64,000 bases of DNA, from positions 1 through 64,000 of the forward strand of contig NZ_CP031217.1 of the NCBI RefSeq assembly GCF_003346815.1, given 5' to 3'. This document shows, one piece after another, positions 46,056-54,509 of the stretch. Within the stretch, counting starts at the first letter, position 1, and each line of letters starts with the position of its first letter. Position numbers and translations under genes: made by a program. This stretch comes from Halarcobacter bivalviorum (GTDB lineage: Bacteria; Campylobacterota; Campylobacteria; Campylobacterales; Arcobacteraceae). The notes under the pieces were generated by a model. The model was given only the letters and a program-made list of their open reading frames with translations, was not told the DNA's origin and made no database searches.

Positions 46056-47468
46056 TTAATCCTCTTTGCCAAAATTTGCATTTATTGCATTATTTATTCT
46101 TGTTTTTGTCTCTTCAAACCCTAAAATTGCCATAATATCATATACTGAAGGTGCTTGTGTTCCTCCTGTAAGAGCAATTCTAATTGGTTGGAAAAGTTGA
46201 GGGAATTTTAATTCAAATTCTTCAATAAATGGTTTTGTGATTAATTCATAATCACAAGCTAAATGTAGAGAATTTTTATTTTCTTCTAAAAGTTGAACAT
46301 AACTCTCTAATACTTTAATTGTATTTTCTTTTACAAATTTTTTAGAACCCTTTGCTTCATACTCAGTTGGAACATCTAAAATTACAGAAATTGCTTCTTT
46401 TAACTCAACTAATGTTTGAGCTCTCTCTTTACATAAATCTAATAGCATCTCTTTTTTATCATGACCTTCAAGATGACAATCAAAAAATTCTAACTCTTTT
46501 GCTAATCTCTCATTTGATACATTTTTAATATAATGAGCATTTAGCCATAAAAGTTTTTCTTCATTATATGATGAAGCAGATTTATTAATATTTGTTGGAT
46601 CAAATAATTCAAGCATCTCTTTCATTGAAAAAATTTCTTGGTCTTTATTTGACCATCCAAGTCTAACAAGAAAGTTTAATAAAGCTTCTGGAAGGTATCC
46701 TCTTCTTTTATATTCCATTACATCCATAGCACCATCTCTTTTAGATAGTTTTTTACCAGAGGGGTTATTAATCATTGGAACATGATAAAACTTTGGAACA
46801 TCAAATCCTAATGCTTCATAAATTACAATTTGTTTTGGAGTATTTGTTAAGTGATCATCTCCTCTAATTACATCTGTCATTCCCATTAGAGCATCATCAA
46901 TTGCAACAACAAAGTTATAAGTAGGCATTCCATTTGACCTAGCAATTACAAAGTCGTCAACTTCAGAACAATCAAAATTCATAATTGATTTAACACCATC
47001 AATAAAAGTTATTACACCATCACTTGGAGCTTTAATTCTAACTACTGGCTCAACACCTTCAGGAATAGCAGGAAGAGTTTTTCCCTCTTCAGGTCTCCAT
47101 GTTCCGTCATACCTAGGAGTTTGTTTATTAGCCATTTGCTCTTCTCTTAAAGCATCAAGCTCTTCTTTACTCATATAACAGTTGTATGCTTTACCTTCAT
47201 CTAAAAGTTGTTGAATATATTTTTTATAGATATCCACTCTTTTTGATTGATATTCTACTTCACCATCATAAGATAATCCAACCCAATCGAAAGCTTCAAT
47301 TATTGCTTTCATTGCATCTTCATTATTTCTTTGAGTATCAGTATCTTCAATTCTTAATCTGAATTCTCCATTTGTTTTTCTTGCCCAAAGATAACTATAA
47401 AGTGCAGTTCTTAAACCACCAATATGTAAATATCCAGTTGGACTTGGAGCAAATCTTGTAATTGCCAT
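46056..47468 (-). CDS. gltX: Glutamyl-tRNA synthetase
   Basis: This enzyme charges tRNA with glutamate. The 470 residues begin MAITRFAPSPTGYLHIGGLR with the HIGH-type motif, and GKKLSKRDGAMDVM is the KMSKS-type loop. The zinc-binding segment is reduced, as in many bacteria. I place the start at 47468, just after AAGGA in the end of a small upstream reading frame; longer in-frame extensions to 47540 lack a ribosome site. Related bacteria have two GltX paralogues, one of which may charge tRNA-Gln for amidation; which of the two this is cannot be decided here. Confidence 0.95.
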   Translation of the reverse strand: MAITRFAPSPTGYLHIGGLRTALYSYLWARKTNGEFRLRIEDTDTQRNNEDAMKAIIEAFDWVGLSYDGEVEYQSKRVDIYKKYIQQLLDEGKAYNCYMSKEELDALREEQMANKQTPRYDGTWRPEEGKTLPAIPEGVEPVVRIKAPSDGVITFIDGVKSIMNFDCSEVDDFVIARSNGMPTYNFVVAIDDALMGMTDVIRGDDHLTNTPKQIVIYEALGFDVPKFYHVPMINNPSGKKLSKRDGAMDVMEYKRRGYLPEALLNFLVRLGWSNKDQEIFSMKEMLELFDPTNINKSASSYNEEKLLWLNAHYIKNVSNERLAKELEFFDCHLEGHDKKEMLLDLCKERAQTLVELKEAISVILDVPTEYEAKGSKKFVKENTIKVLESYVQLLEENKNSLHLACDYELITKPFIEEFELKFPQLFQPIRIALTGGTQAPSVYDIMAILGFEETKTRINNAINANFGKED

Positions 47469-47472
47469 TTGA

Positions 47473-47574
47473 TTATTCCTTATCTTTATTCTTATAACTT
47501 TTAAAAAAACCAATCGCAGAGAATATTGCAACTGCTGCAATAAATATTAGCATTGCTAAATCAAGAGCTTCCAT
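47473..47574 (-). CDS. Small single-span membrane protein (33 residues) between rlmN and gltX
   Basis: ATG at 47574-47572 opens 33 codons: a hydrophobic N-terminal span (MEALDLAMLIFIAAVAIFSA, then IGFF) followed by a charged tail (KSYKNKDKE). It overlaps the end of rlmN by 14 bases, has AAGGA at good spacing inside rlmN, and stops 4 bases before the gltX ATG. That spacing is typical of a translationally coupled gene, and the gltX ribosome site lies inside its last codons. I recognise no family. The orientation, ribosome site and one clear membrane segment make it more convincing than a chance frame. Confidence 0.6.
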   Translation of the reverse strand: MEALDLAMLIFIAAVAIFSAIGFFKSYKNKDKE

Positions 47575-48628
47575 TAGCTTCCTTTTCTTTTAATTGTCCA
47601 CATGCTGCAGAGATATCTAAGCCTTTTGATTCTCTAATAGTACATAGAAGACCTCTATTAGTTAAATATTCTTGGAATTTTATCATATCCTCCCTTTGTG
47701 GTCTTTGATATGTAGTTCCTGGATATGGATTAAAATAAATTAGATTTACTTTTGCTTTAATCCCATCTAAAAGTCTTAATAGTTCTTGTGCACTTTTAAT
47801 ATCATCATTTTTATCTTTTATAACAAGATATTCAAACATAACTTTTTTTCTTGCATCAACAGGGAATTTTCTAACAGCATCAATAATAGATTTAATATTA
47901 TACGCTTTATTCATTGGAATTAATTCACTTCTTAGTTGATCATCAACAGCATGTAAAGAGATAGCAAGTTGAATTCCTAAATCTTCATTTCCTAGTTTTT
48001 CAATTTTCGTTGAAATTCCAGATGTAGAAACAGTTTGTCTTCTTCTTGATATTGCTAATCCATCAAGTTCTGAAAATATCTTTACCGAATGAACAAAGTT
48101 CTTATAGTTATCAAGTGGTTCACCCATTCCCATAAAAACAATATTAAGTGCTTTATTCTCTGCAATATTGTTATCTCTTTTTATTTGAACAATTTGATTT
48201 ACAATTTCTCCAACTAAAAGATTTCTAACAAAACCACCTTTTGCTGTTAAACAAAAACTACATCCAACTTTACATCCAACTTGAGTAGAGATACAAACGG
48301 TATATTTTTCACCTTTTTCTATTGAACCATCATCATTAACTTTTTTCTCTTTCATTAATAATAATACAGATTCTACAGTGTGTCCATCGTGTAGTTGGAA
48401 AAGGTATTTGATGCTACCATCAATACTTTGCTCTTTTTTTACTATTTTTAAAATATCTATTGCATAGTTTTCTTTTAAATTATCTTTTAAGTCAGCTGGT
48501 ATATTTTTCATCTCATCATATGAAGTTACATATTTTTTATATAACCAGTTATAAACTTGTTTCGCTCTAAAGCTTGGTTTTAATTTTTCTTTTAATTCAT
48601 CTAATGTGTAATCATAGATTGTATTCAT
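47561..48628 (-). CDS. rlmN: 23S rRNA (adenine-2503-C2) methyltransferase RlmN
   Basis: This radical SAM enzyme methylates A2503 of 23S rRNA and A37 of some tRNAs. The 355 residues contain the 4Fe-4S motif GCKVGCSFCLTA (CxxxCxxC), VFMGMGEPLDNYKNF, and the C-terminal catalytic cysteine in ISAACGQLKEKEA. RBS GGAAAGCT lies before the ATG. The downstream order is a 33-residue membrane gene then gltX, all on the minus strand and closely spaced. A parS site lies 80 bases upstream at 48709. Confidence 0.95.
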   Translation of the reverse strand: MNTIYDYTLDELKEKLKPSFRAKQVYNWLYKKYVTSYDEMKNIPADLKDNLKENYAIDILKIVKKEQSIDGSIKYLFQLHDGHTVESVLLLMKEKKVNDDGSIEKGEKYTVCISTQVGCKVGCSFCLTAKGGFVRNLLVGEIVNQIVQIKRDNNIAENKALNIVFMGMGEPLDNYKNFVHSVKIFSELDGLAISRRRQTVSTSGISTKIEKLGNEDLGIQLAISLHAVDDQLRSELIPMNKAYNIKSIIDAVRKFPVDARKKVMFEYLVIKDKNDDIKSAQELLRLLDGIKAKVNLIYFNPYPGTTYQRPQREDMIKFQEYLTNRGLLCTIRESKGLDISAACGQLKEKEANGSS

Positions 48629-48708
48629 AGCTTTCCTTTCAAGCTTAAACTAATTTTGAAGTGTACAAAATATTTCATTTGTAATAGGTAAAGTGAAAGG
48701 ATTAATAT

Positions 48709-48724
48709 TGTTTCACGTGAAACA
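48709..48724. other. parS: parS site (ParB binding), intergenic
   Basis: TGTTTCACGTGAAACA is the exact 16-bp palindrome known as parS, to which ParB binds to start chromosome partitioning. It lies in the gap between rlmN and the phosphorylase gene, where it is not constrained by coding. A second identical copy is at 54170-54185. The rest of the gap 48629-48784 holds the rlmN promoter and no gene. Confidence 0.93.
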
Positions 48725-48784
48725 TAATAAAGTTTTTTTAAGAAGAAAAGAGAGTGAAGGAATAAAGAGAAACTCTTATAAAAT

Positions 48785-49321
48785 TTATTTTATAATCTGT
48801 TTCTCAATTAGGTATGATGTTAATTTTTTCATTGCCTCTTTATGATTTTTAATAAAATCTTCATGGGCAGTTTCATTTGTATAGTTAGTGATTACAAAAA
48901 TTCCAGCTACTGGAATTTCAAACTCTCTTGCAACTTGAAGAACAGAAAAGAACTCCATATTTTCGCAAGCAATTCCATACTCATTAAAGTTCTTTGCTAG
49001 TTCAAAATTTTTTGAGATATAGTTAGATGAGTTTATGATAGTATCATTTCTAACCATTTTATTTTCAGACTCTAAAACATTATCAAGAGGGGTATATGAA
49101 TTATCTTCTAAAAATGATAATTCAATATTAGAAGCTCTTTTTGATTCAACGATATCAAATATTTTATGATTTCCATAACTTCCTGCACTTCCAATAAAAA
49201 GTAAAAAGTCAGGTTTATCAAAAAGACATTGTCGAGTAAGATTAATTGCTGTTTCAATTAATCCTACTCCCATTTCCTGTGCAAAGTTAAAAGTTTCATT
49301 TCTTCCTGCACAAATTATCAT
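48785..49321 (-). CDS. Purine nucleoside phosphorylase/nucleosidase family protein (short form)
   Basis: The 178 residues resemble the PNP/UDP family, shorter than the usual 230. Recognisable are MIICAGRNETFNFA, LFIGSAGSYGNHKIFDIV with the GSAG phosphate/ribose loop, and CENMEFFSVLQVA with the conserved Met-Glu that binds ribose. The catalytic position that is Asp in MTA/SAH nucleosidases reads Asn here (VITNYTN), a difference seen in enzymes preferring 6-oxopurines. The substrate is therefore uncertain. It starts directly after the SIMPL gene stop, so they are co-transcribed. Confidence 0.78.
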   Translation of the reverse strand: MIICAGRNETFNFAQEMGVGLIETAINLTRQCLFDKPDFLLFIGSAGSYGNHKIFDIVESKRASNIELSFLEDNSYTPLDNVLESENKMVRNDTIINSSNYISKNFELAKNFNEYGIACENMEFFSVLQVAREFEIPVAGIFVITNYTNETAHEDFIKNHKEAMKKLTSYLIEKQIIK

Positions 49322-49984
49322 CTATTTACACTCCATTACAAAAGAAGGATTTATAGAAATATCTTCTTTATTTGATTCTGGAACAGCAATTTTTTCATCT
49401 GACATTTCTGCATTTGAATAAGCCATTTTTGCCATAGGTCTAAAATATGAATTATTAACTGAAATATTTTTTACTTTACATTCAAGCTTTAAATCTTCAG
49501 AAAGATTTTTTGCATATGTATTTGCCCAGTTAATTGCTTCTAATCTTAAAATATCATTTGCAATATCAAAAGCACTATCTTTTATTGTCCAACTAAGATT
49601 ACTAATTACTACATTAGTTTCTCTTTTTTCTTTAAGTTCAATAACTTCATTTATAAATTCATTAATATCACTTGCTTTATCTGAACTAACTTTATATCTT
49701 AATTCTCCTCTATATCCAGTAATTTTAGGAGCATTTTTAGAAGTCCTATATTCTGGTCTTACATTAAGAGAACCATGATCTTTTTCTACTTTATTATAAG
49801 ACTTTATTTTTTTATTAAATTTTTTAAGTCTTTCATTTACTTCTTTTTCACTTTCTGCTGTAACAACAACAGATAGATATGTTGTAAGAGTATCTTGTGG
49901 TAAACTTTTTGAGAATTTTTTATTAAAATTAATCTCAAAAGAAAACAGATAAATTGGTAATAACATTAAAACTAAGTATTTCAT
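49322..49984 (-). CDS. SIMPL-domain (DUF541) exported protein
   Basis: The 220 residues have a signal peptide (LVLMLLPIYLFSFE) and a SIMPL/DUF541 pattern: VVVTAESEKEVNERLKKF near the N-terminus, TGYRGELRYKVS in the middle and a helical DIANDILRLEAINWANTYAK with the conserved AxxxA spacing. It is probably periplasmic and oligomeric; family members have stress-related roles. AAGGATTTAAA before the ATG lies over the hisF stop codon, and the phosphorylase gene follows with no gap. Confidence 0.8.
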   Translation of the reverse strand: MKYLVLMLLPIYLFSFEINFNKKFSKSLPQDTLTTYLSVVVTAESEKEVNERLKKFNKKIKSYNKVEKDHGSLNVRPEYRTSKNAPKITGYRGELRYKVSSDKASDINEFINEVIELKEKRETNVVISNLSWTIKDSAFDIANDILRLEAINWANTYAKNLSEDLKLECKVKNISVNNSYFRPMAKMAYSNAEMSDEKIAVPESNKEDISINPSFVMECK

Positions 49985-49985
49985 T

Positions 49986-50747
49986 TTAAATCCTTACGGG
50001 TATATTATTTTCTCTTAAATAGTGTTTTAATTCCATAATATCAATTTCTTTAAAGTGAAAAATTGATGCTGCTAATGCGGCACTAGCTCCACAATCAAAA
50101 GCTTCTTTAATATGCTCCATTGTTCCAGCTCCACCACTTGCAATAACAGGGATATCAACTATTGAAGAGATTTTTGATGTAATTTCAAGCTCAAATCCTG
50201 TCTTAGCTCCATCAGTGTCCATTGATGTAAGTAGGATTTCACCTGCACCTCTATTGTAAACTTCTTTTGCCCAAGCAATTGCGTCAATTCCAGTATCTTC
50301 TCTTCCACCTTTTACAAAAACATGATAAGAACCATCAGCAACTTTTTTTACATCAATAGCAACAACTATGCATTGACTACCAAATCTTTTTGCCCCTTCA
50401 TCAATAAAATCTGGATTAACAACAGCTGAAGAGTTTACAGAAACCTTATCACAACCTACATTTAGTAATTTATAAATATCATCAAGCTTTCTAATTCCTC
50501 CACCAACAGTTAGTGGAATAAATACCTCTTTTGCAACATCTTTTACAATGTCAACAATAGTATCTCTATTTTCGTGGCTTGCAGTAATATCTAAAAATGT
50601 GATTTCATCTGCACCTTCATTATTGTATCTTTTAGCAACTTCTACGGGGTCTCCAGCATCTCTAAGACCAACGAAGTTTACTCCTTTTACTACTCTTCCA
50701 TCTTTTACATCTAAGCAAGGTATGATTCTTTTTGCAAAATAACTCAA
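49986..50747 (-). CDS. hisF: Imidazole glycerol phosphate synthase subunit HisF
   Basis: HisF is the cyclase half of the HisFH complex, which uses ammonia from HisH to convert PRFAR to IGP and AICAR in histidine synthesis. The 253 residues form a TIM barrel with catalytic Asp in [17 protein letters not shown], the second Asp in VVAIDVKK, and the phosphate sites [11 protein letters not shown] and [12 protein letters not shown]. The start is TTG at 50747, after AAGGATTAAGTT. HisH is not in the window. SIMPL follows one base after. Confidence 0.96.
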   Translation of the reverse strand: MSYFAKRIIPCLDVKDGRVVKGVNFVGLRDAGDPVEVAKRYNNEGADEITFLDITASHENRDTIVDIVKDVAKEVFIPLTVGGGIRKLDDIYKLLNVGCDKVSVNSSAVVNPDFIDEGAKRFGSQCIVVAIDVKKVADGSYHVFVKGGREDTGIDAIAWAKEVYNRGAGEILLTSMDTDGAKTGFELEITSKISSIVDIPVIASGGAGTMEHIKEAFDCGASAALAASIFHFKEIDIMELKHYLRENNIPVRI

Positions 50748-50836
50748 AACTTAATCCTTATTAAATTTAAGAAAAAATCTTATCTAATTGTAAGTTAAAA
50801 GCAGATATACTCTTTGATTCTTAGTAGGAGTAGGTT

Positions 50837-51631
50837 ATAGTTAAAGCAAAGAAAAAATTTGGACAAAACTTTTTAAAAGATAGTTCAGTATTAAATAAGA
50901 TCATCCAATCGATGCCCATAAATAGTAATCATATAGTTGAAATTGGGCCTGGCTTAGGTGATTTGACAGAAAAATTAGTCAAGTACAAAGATACGCGAGC
51001 GTATGAAGTAGATACTGATTTAATCGGTATTTTAAAGACAAAATTTGCAATAGATATCCATGAAAAGCGTTTTGAACTGATCCACACTGACGTTTTAAGA
51101 GCTTGGGATGAAAAAGGTACTCTGTATGATGGAAGCTATGATTTAATAGCTAATTTACCTTACTATATTGCAACAAATATTATTTTAAGGGCCCTTGAAG
51201 ACGATAATTGTGAGAATATTATTGTAATGATTCAGAAAGAAGTTGCATTAAAATTCTCCGCATCAGAAGGTGAAAAAGAGTTTTCAGGTTTAGGAGTTAT
51301 TACAAAACTATCTTCAAAGGAAGCTAGAATTTTGTTTGATGTACCTCCAGAATCTTTTGACCCAGCACCAAAGGTTATGTCTTCAATTCTTTATATCAAA
51401 AAAGATTTAGATGTAAAGCTAGATAAAAGTTTTTTAAAGTTTTTGAAGGTTTGTTTTTCACAGCCTAGAAAAAAACTTTCTAAAAATCTTTCTACGGTTT
51501 ACGATAAAGAACTTTTATCTGATGTTTACAAGGACCTTGATTTAATAGAAACTTTAAGACCTCATGAGCTTAGCGCATCTTTGTATAGCCAAATGTATAC
51601 AAAGGTGAAGAATGGAAAAGAACGAAGTTAA
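50837..51631 (+). CDS. rsmA: 16S rRNA dimethyladenosine transferase RsmA (KsgA), apparent ATA start
   Basis: RsmA dimethylates two adenines near the 3' end of 16S rRNA, a late 30S assembly step. The conserved N-terminus VKAKKKFGQNFLKDSSVL lies upstream of the first ATG (50912) and is essential for SAM binding, so the gene must begin earlier. The frame is closed by TAG at 50831. AGGAG ends six bases before ATA at 50837, and no ATG, GTG or TTG lies in between. This gives 264 residues, close to the family length. IVEIGPGLGDLTEKLV and NLPYYIATNIILR (motif IV) follow. The stop overlaps the RNase J start by 20 bases. Confidence 0.9.
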   Translation: MVKAKKKFGQNFLKDSSVLNKIIQSMPINSNHIVEIGPGLGDLTEKLVKYKDTRAYEVDTDLIGILKTKFAIDIHEKRFELIHTDVLRAWDEKGTLYDGSYDLIANLPYYIATNIILRALEDDNCENIIVMIQKEVALKFSASEGEKEFSGLGVITKLSSKEARILFDVPPESFDPAPKVMSSILYIKKDLDVKLDKSFLKFLKVCFSQPRKKLSKNLSTVYDKELLSDVYKDLDLIETLRPHELSASLYSQMYTKVKNGKERS

Positions 51632-53534
51632 CGAATTACAACAAGAAAAAAAAGAACAACAACCAAGAAAACAGACTACTACAAACAAACAAAATCAAAA
51701 CCCAAGTTCTGAAAAAAAAGTTTATAATAAAAGAAGAAAGCCAAACAATAGAGCTAAAACAAATACTAATACAGCTACAAAAAATTGGCTTACTGACTTA
51801 AAAAAAGCTCATATTATTAATGAGAAGTCTCATAAAAATAGGTTAAACCCACACAATAAATTAAATCTAAATACGAATGCAAAGATTAGAATTACTCCTC
51901 TTGGTGGTTTAGGTGAAATTGGTGGAAATATGATGGTAATTGAAACAGAGAAGAGTGCAATTATTGTTGATGTAGGTATGAGTTTCCCTGATGAGGATAT
52001 GCATGGAGTTGATATCTTAATCCCTGATTTTACTTATATTAGAGATATTAAAGATAAGATTGAAGCTGTAATTATTACTCACGGACACGAAGATCATATT
52101 GGAGCAATGCCATATCTTTTTAAAGAGATGCAATTTCCTATTTATGGTACATCATTACCATTAGAGATGATTGGTTCTAAATTTGATGAACATAAAATGA
52201 AAGAGTATAGAAAACTATTTAGACCAATTGAAAAAAGAATTCCTATAAAAATAGGAGATTTTGAAATTGAATGGATTCATATTACGCACTCGATTATTGA
52301 TTCGTCTTCTTTAGCTATTACTACTGAAGCTGGAACAATTATCCATACAGGTGATTTTAAAATAGACCATACTCCAATTGATGGATTTCCAACAGATTTA
52401 CATAGATTTGCACATTACGGAGAGAAGGGTGTACTATTATTAATGTCTGACTCTACAAACTCTCACTCTGTAGGTTTCACTAAATCTGAAAAAACTGTAG
52501 GACCAACTTTTGATAGATTATTTGCTTCTTCTAAAGGAAGAGTTATTATGTCTACTTTTTCTTCAAATATTCATAGGGTTGCACAAGCTATTGAGCATGG
52601 ATTAAAATATGGAAGAAAAATCTGTGTTATTGGTAGATCAATGGAAAAAAACTTAGAAATAGCAATGAGCTTAGGTTATATAAAATTTCCTAGAGATCAA
52701 TTTATTGAAGCACATGAAGTAAATAAATATGAAGATAAAGAGGTTCTTATTGTAACTACAGGAAGCCAAGGTGAATCAATGTCTGCACTTTATAGAATGT
52801 CAATTCATGAGCATAGACATATTAAAATTAAGCCAGGTGATCAAATTATTTTATCTGCTAAAGCTATTCCTGGAAATGAGGCAAGTGTTTCTGGAATTAT
52901 TAATCATTTACTTAAAGCTGGTGCACAAGTTGCATATCAAGATTTTAGTGAAATTCATGTATCTGGACATGCTGCACAAGAAGAGCAAAAACTAATGATT
53001 AGACTTGTTAAACCTAAATTCTTTATGCCTATACATGGAGAGTATAACCACGCTTTAAAACATGCAAAAACAGGTATTGATTGTGGAGTTTTAGAAAGAA
53101 ATACTTATATTATGAGTGATGGAGAGCAAGTAGAAGTTTCTCCTAAATATCTTAAAAAAGTTAAATCAGTAAAAACAGGTAAAGTATATATTGATAATCA
53201 AATGAACCATAAAATTGCTGATGATATTGTAATTGATAGACAAACAATGGCAAACGAGGGTGTTGTTATGATTGTTGCTCAAATAAATGCAAATGATAGA
53301 AAAATGGAAAATAGACCAAGAGTTACTTCTTTTGGATTAGTACCAAATAAACAAGATAGATTCTTTGCAAAAGAGATTGAAGATATCTTAGAAACATTTT
53401 TAACAAATGCAAAAGATGGTGTATTTAAAAATAATAGATATTTAGAAGATGAACTAAGAAAAGTAGTAAGAAAACACTGTTTTAGAAAATATAAAAAATA
53501 TCCAATGATTGTTCCAACTATATTTGTGCAATAA
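51612..53534 (+). CDS. rnj: Ribonuclease J
   Basis: RNase J is a metallo-beta-lactamase/beta-CASP endo- and 5'-exonuclease, the main mRNA-decay enzyme in Campylobacterota, which lack RNase E. The 640 residues have a long basic, Lys/Asn/Gln-rich N-terminal extension (about 1-90), then the catalytic core with IRITPLGGLGEIGGNMMV, the zinc motif THGHEDHIGAMP and the late GHAAQEEQK. The extension resembles that of H. pylori RNase J. The ATG overlaps rsmA by 20 bases, so RsmA and RNase J are coupled, linking ribosome maturation and RNA decay. Confidence 0.95.
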   Translation: MEKNEVNELQQEKKEQQPRKQTTTNKQNQNPSSEKKVYNKRRKPNNRAKTNTNTATKNWLTDLKKAHIINEKSHKNRLNPHNKLNLNTNAKIRITPLGGLGEIGGNMMVIETEKSAIIVDVGMSFPDEDMHGVDILIPDFTYIRDIKDKIEAVIITHGHEDHIGAMPYLFKEMQFPIYGTSLPLEMIGSKFDEHKMKEYRKLFRPIEKRIPIKIGDFEIEWIHITHSIIDSSSLAITTEAGTIIHTGDFKIDHTPIDGFPTDLHRFAHYGEKGVLLLMSDSTNSHSVGFTKSEKTVGPTFDRLFASSKGRVIMSTFSSNIHRVAQAIEHGLKYGRKICVIGRSMEKNLEIAMSLGYIKFPRDQFIEAHEVNKYEDKEVLIVTTGSQGESMSALYRMSIHEHRHIKIKPGDQIILSAKAIPGNEASVSGIINHLLKAGAQVAYQDFSEIHVSGHAAQEEQKLMIRLVKPKFFMPIHGEYNHALKHAKTGIDCGVLERNTYIMSDGEQVEVSPKYLKKVKSVKTGKVYIDNQMNHKIADDIVIDRQTMANEGVVMIVAQINANDRKMENRPRVTSFGLVPNKQDRFFAKEIEDILETFLTNAKDGVFKNNRYLEDELRKVVRKHCFRKYKKYPMIVPTIFVQ

Positions 53535-53543
53535 GGAGTCTTA

Positions 53544-54509
53544 ATGGATTTTAATAAAATTGCAAGTGATGTATTAGAAATTGAAGCTAATGAGTTATTA
53601 GTTGCTGCAAATAATATCAAAGATTTTGATATAGAAAAAGCGGTTGATTTAATAATCTCTTGCAAGGGTAAGCTTATTGTAACTGGAGTAGGAAAGTCTG
53701 GTCTTGTTGGAGCAAAAATTGCTGCAACATTAGCTAGTACAGGAACTTCATCTTTTTTCTTACACCCAACAGAAGCTATGCATGGTGATTTAGGAATGAT
53801 TGGTAAAGATGATATTGTTTTAGCAATCTCTTATAGTGGAGAGAGTGAAGAGTTGATACAACTTTTACCACATATTAAAAGATTTGATATTCCTTTAATT
53901 GCAATGGCCAAAACAAAGGAATCAACTTTAGGTAAATATTCAGATTTCTTTATTAATATCTCTGTTTCAAAAGAGGCTTGTCCTTTAGATACAGCACCAA
54001 CATCATCTACTACTTTAACAATGGCAATGGGTGATGCCTTAGCAGTTTGTTTAATGAAAAAAAGAGATTTCAAAAAAGAGGATTTTGCCTCTTTTCATCC
54101 AGGTGGAAGTCTTGGTAAAAAACTTTTTGTAAAGGTATCTGACCTATTAAGAAAAGATAATCTTCCAATTGTTTCACGTGAAACAAAGCTAAAAGATGCC
54201 ATTGTTATAATGAGTGAAGGTAGACTTGGAAATGTACTAATTTTAGATGAAGAAGGAAGATTAAGTTCAGTTCTAAGTGATGGGGATTTAAGAAGAGCAC
54301 TTATGTCTGATAGTTTTTCTTTAGATTGTCAAATTGAATCAATCTCAACTAAAAATCCTAAAACAGTACAAGATAAAAATATTTTAGCTAGTGATGCATT
54401 AAGAATTATCGAAGAGTATAAAATTCAAGTACTAATAGTTACAGATAAAGATGGAAAAGTCGAAGGACTTTTACATATTCATGACCTAATTGAAGCAGGA
54501 ATAAAATAA
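53544..54509 (+). CDS. kdsD: Arabinose-5-phosphate isomerase (KpsF/GutQ/KdsD)
   Basis: KdsD converts ribulose-5-phosphate to arabinose-5-phosphate, the first step of KDO synthesis for lipopolysaccharide. The 321 residues have an SIS domain (VTGVGKSGLVGAKIAATLAS and SYSGESEELIQLLPH) and two C-terminal CBS domains (about 205-320). RBS AAGGAGTCTTA precedes the ATG. It starts 9 bases after rnj and ends over the rluB ATG (TAATG). A perfect parS site lies inside the coding sequence at 54170-54185, within IVSRETKL at the start of the CBS region. Confidence 0.94.
   Translation: MDFNKIASDVLEIEANELLVAANNIKDFDIEKAVDLIISCKGKLIVTGVGKSGLVGAKIAATLASTGTSSFFLHPTEAMHGDLGMIGKDDIVLAISYSGESEELIQLLPHIKRFDIPLIAMAKTKESTLGKYSDFFINISVSKEACPLDTAPTSSTTLTMAMGDALAVCLMKKRDFKKEDFASFHPGGSLGKKLFVKVSDLLRKDNLPIVSRETKLKDAIVIMSEGRLGNVLILDEEGRLSSVLSDGDLRRALMSDSFSLDCQIESISTKNPKTVQDKNILASDALRIIEEYKIQVLIVTDKDGKVEGLLHIHDLIEAGIK
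54170..54185. other. parS: parS site (ParB binding), inside kdsD
   Basis: TGTTTCACGTGAAACA, an exact parS palindrome, encodes part of IVSRETK in kdsD. The arginine is CGT, an uncommon choice in this AGA-rich region. This suggests that the DNA site, not the protein, dictates the codons. It is 5.5 kb from the intergenic parS at 48709. Confidence 0.9.
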
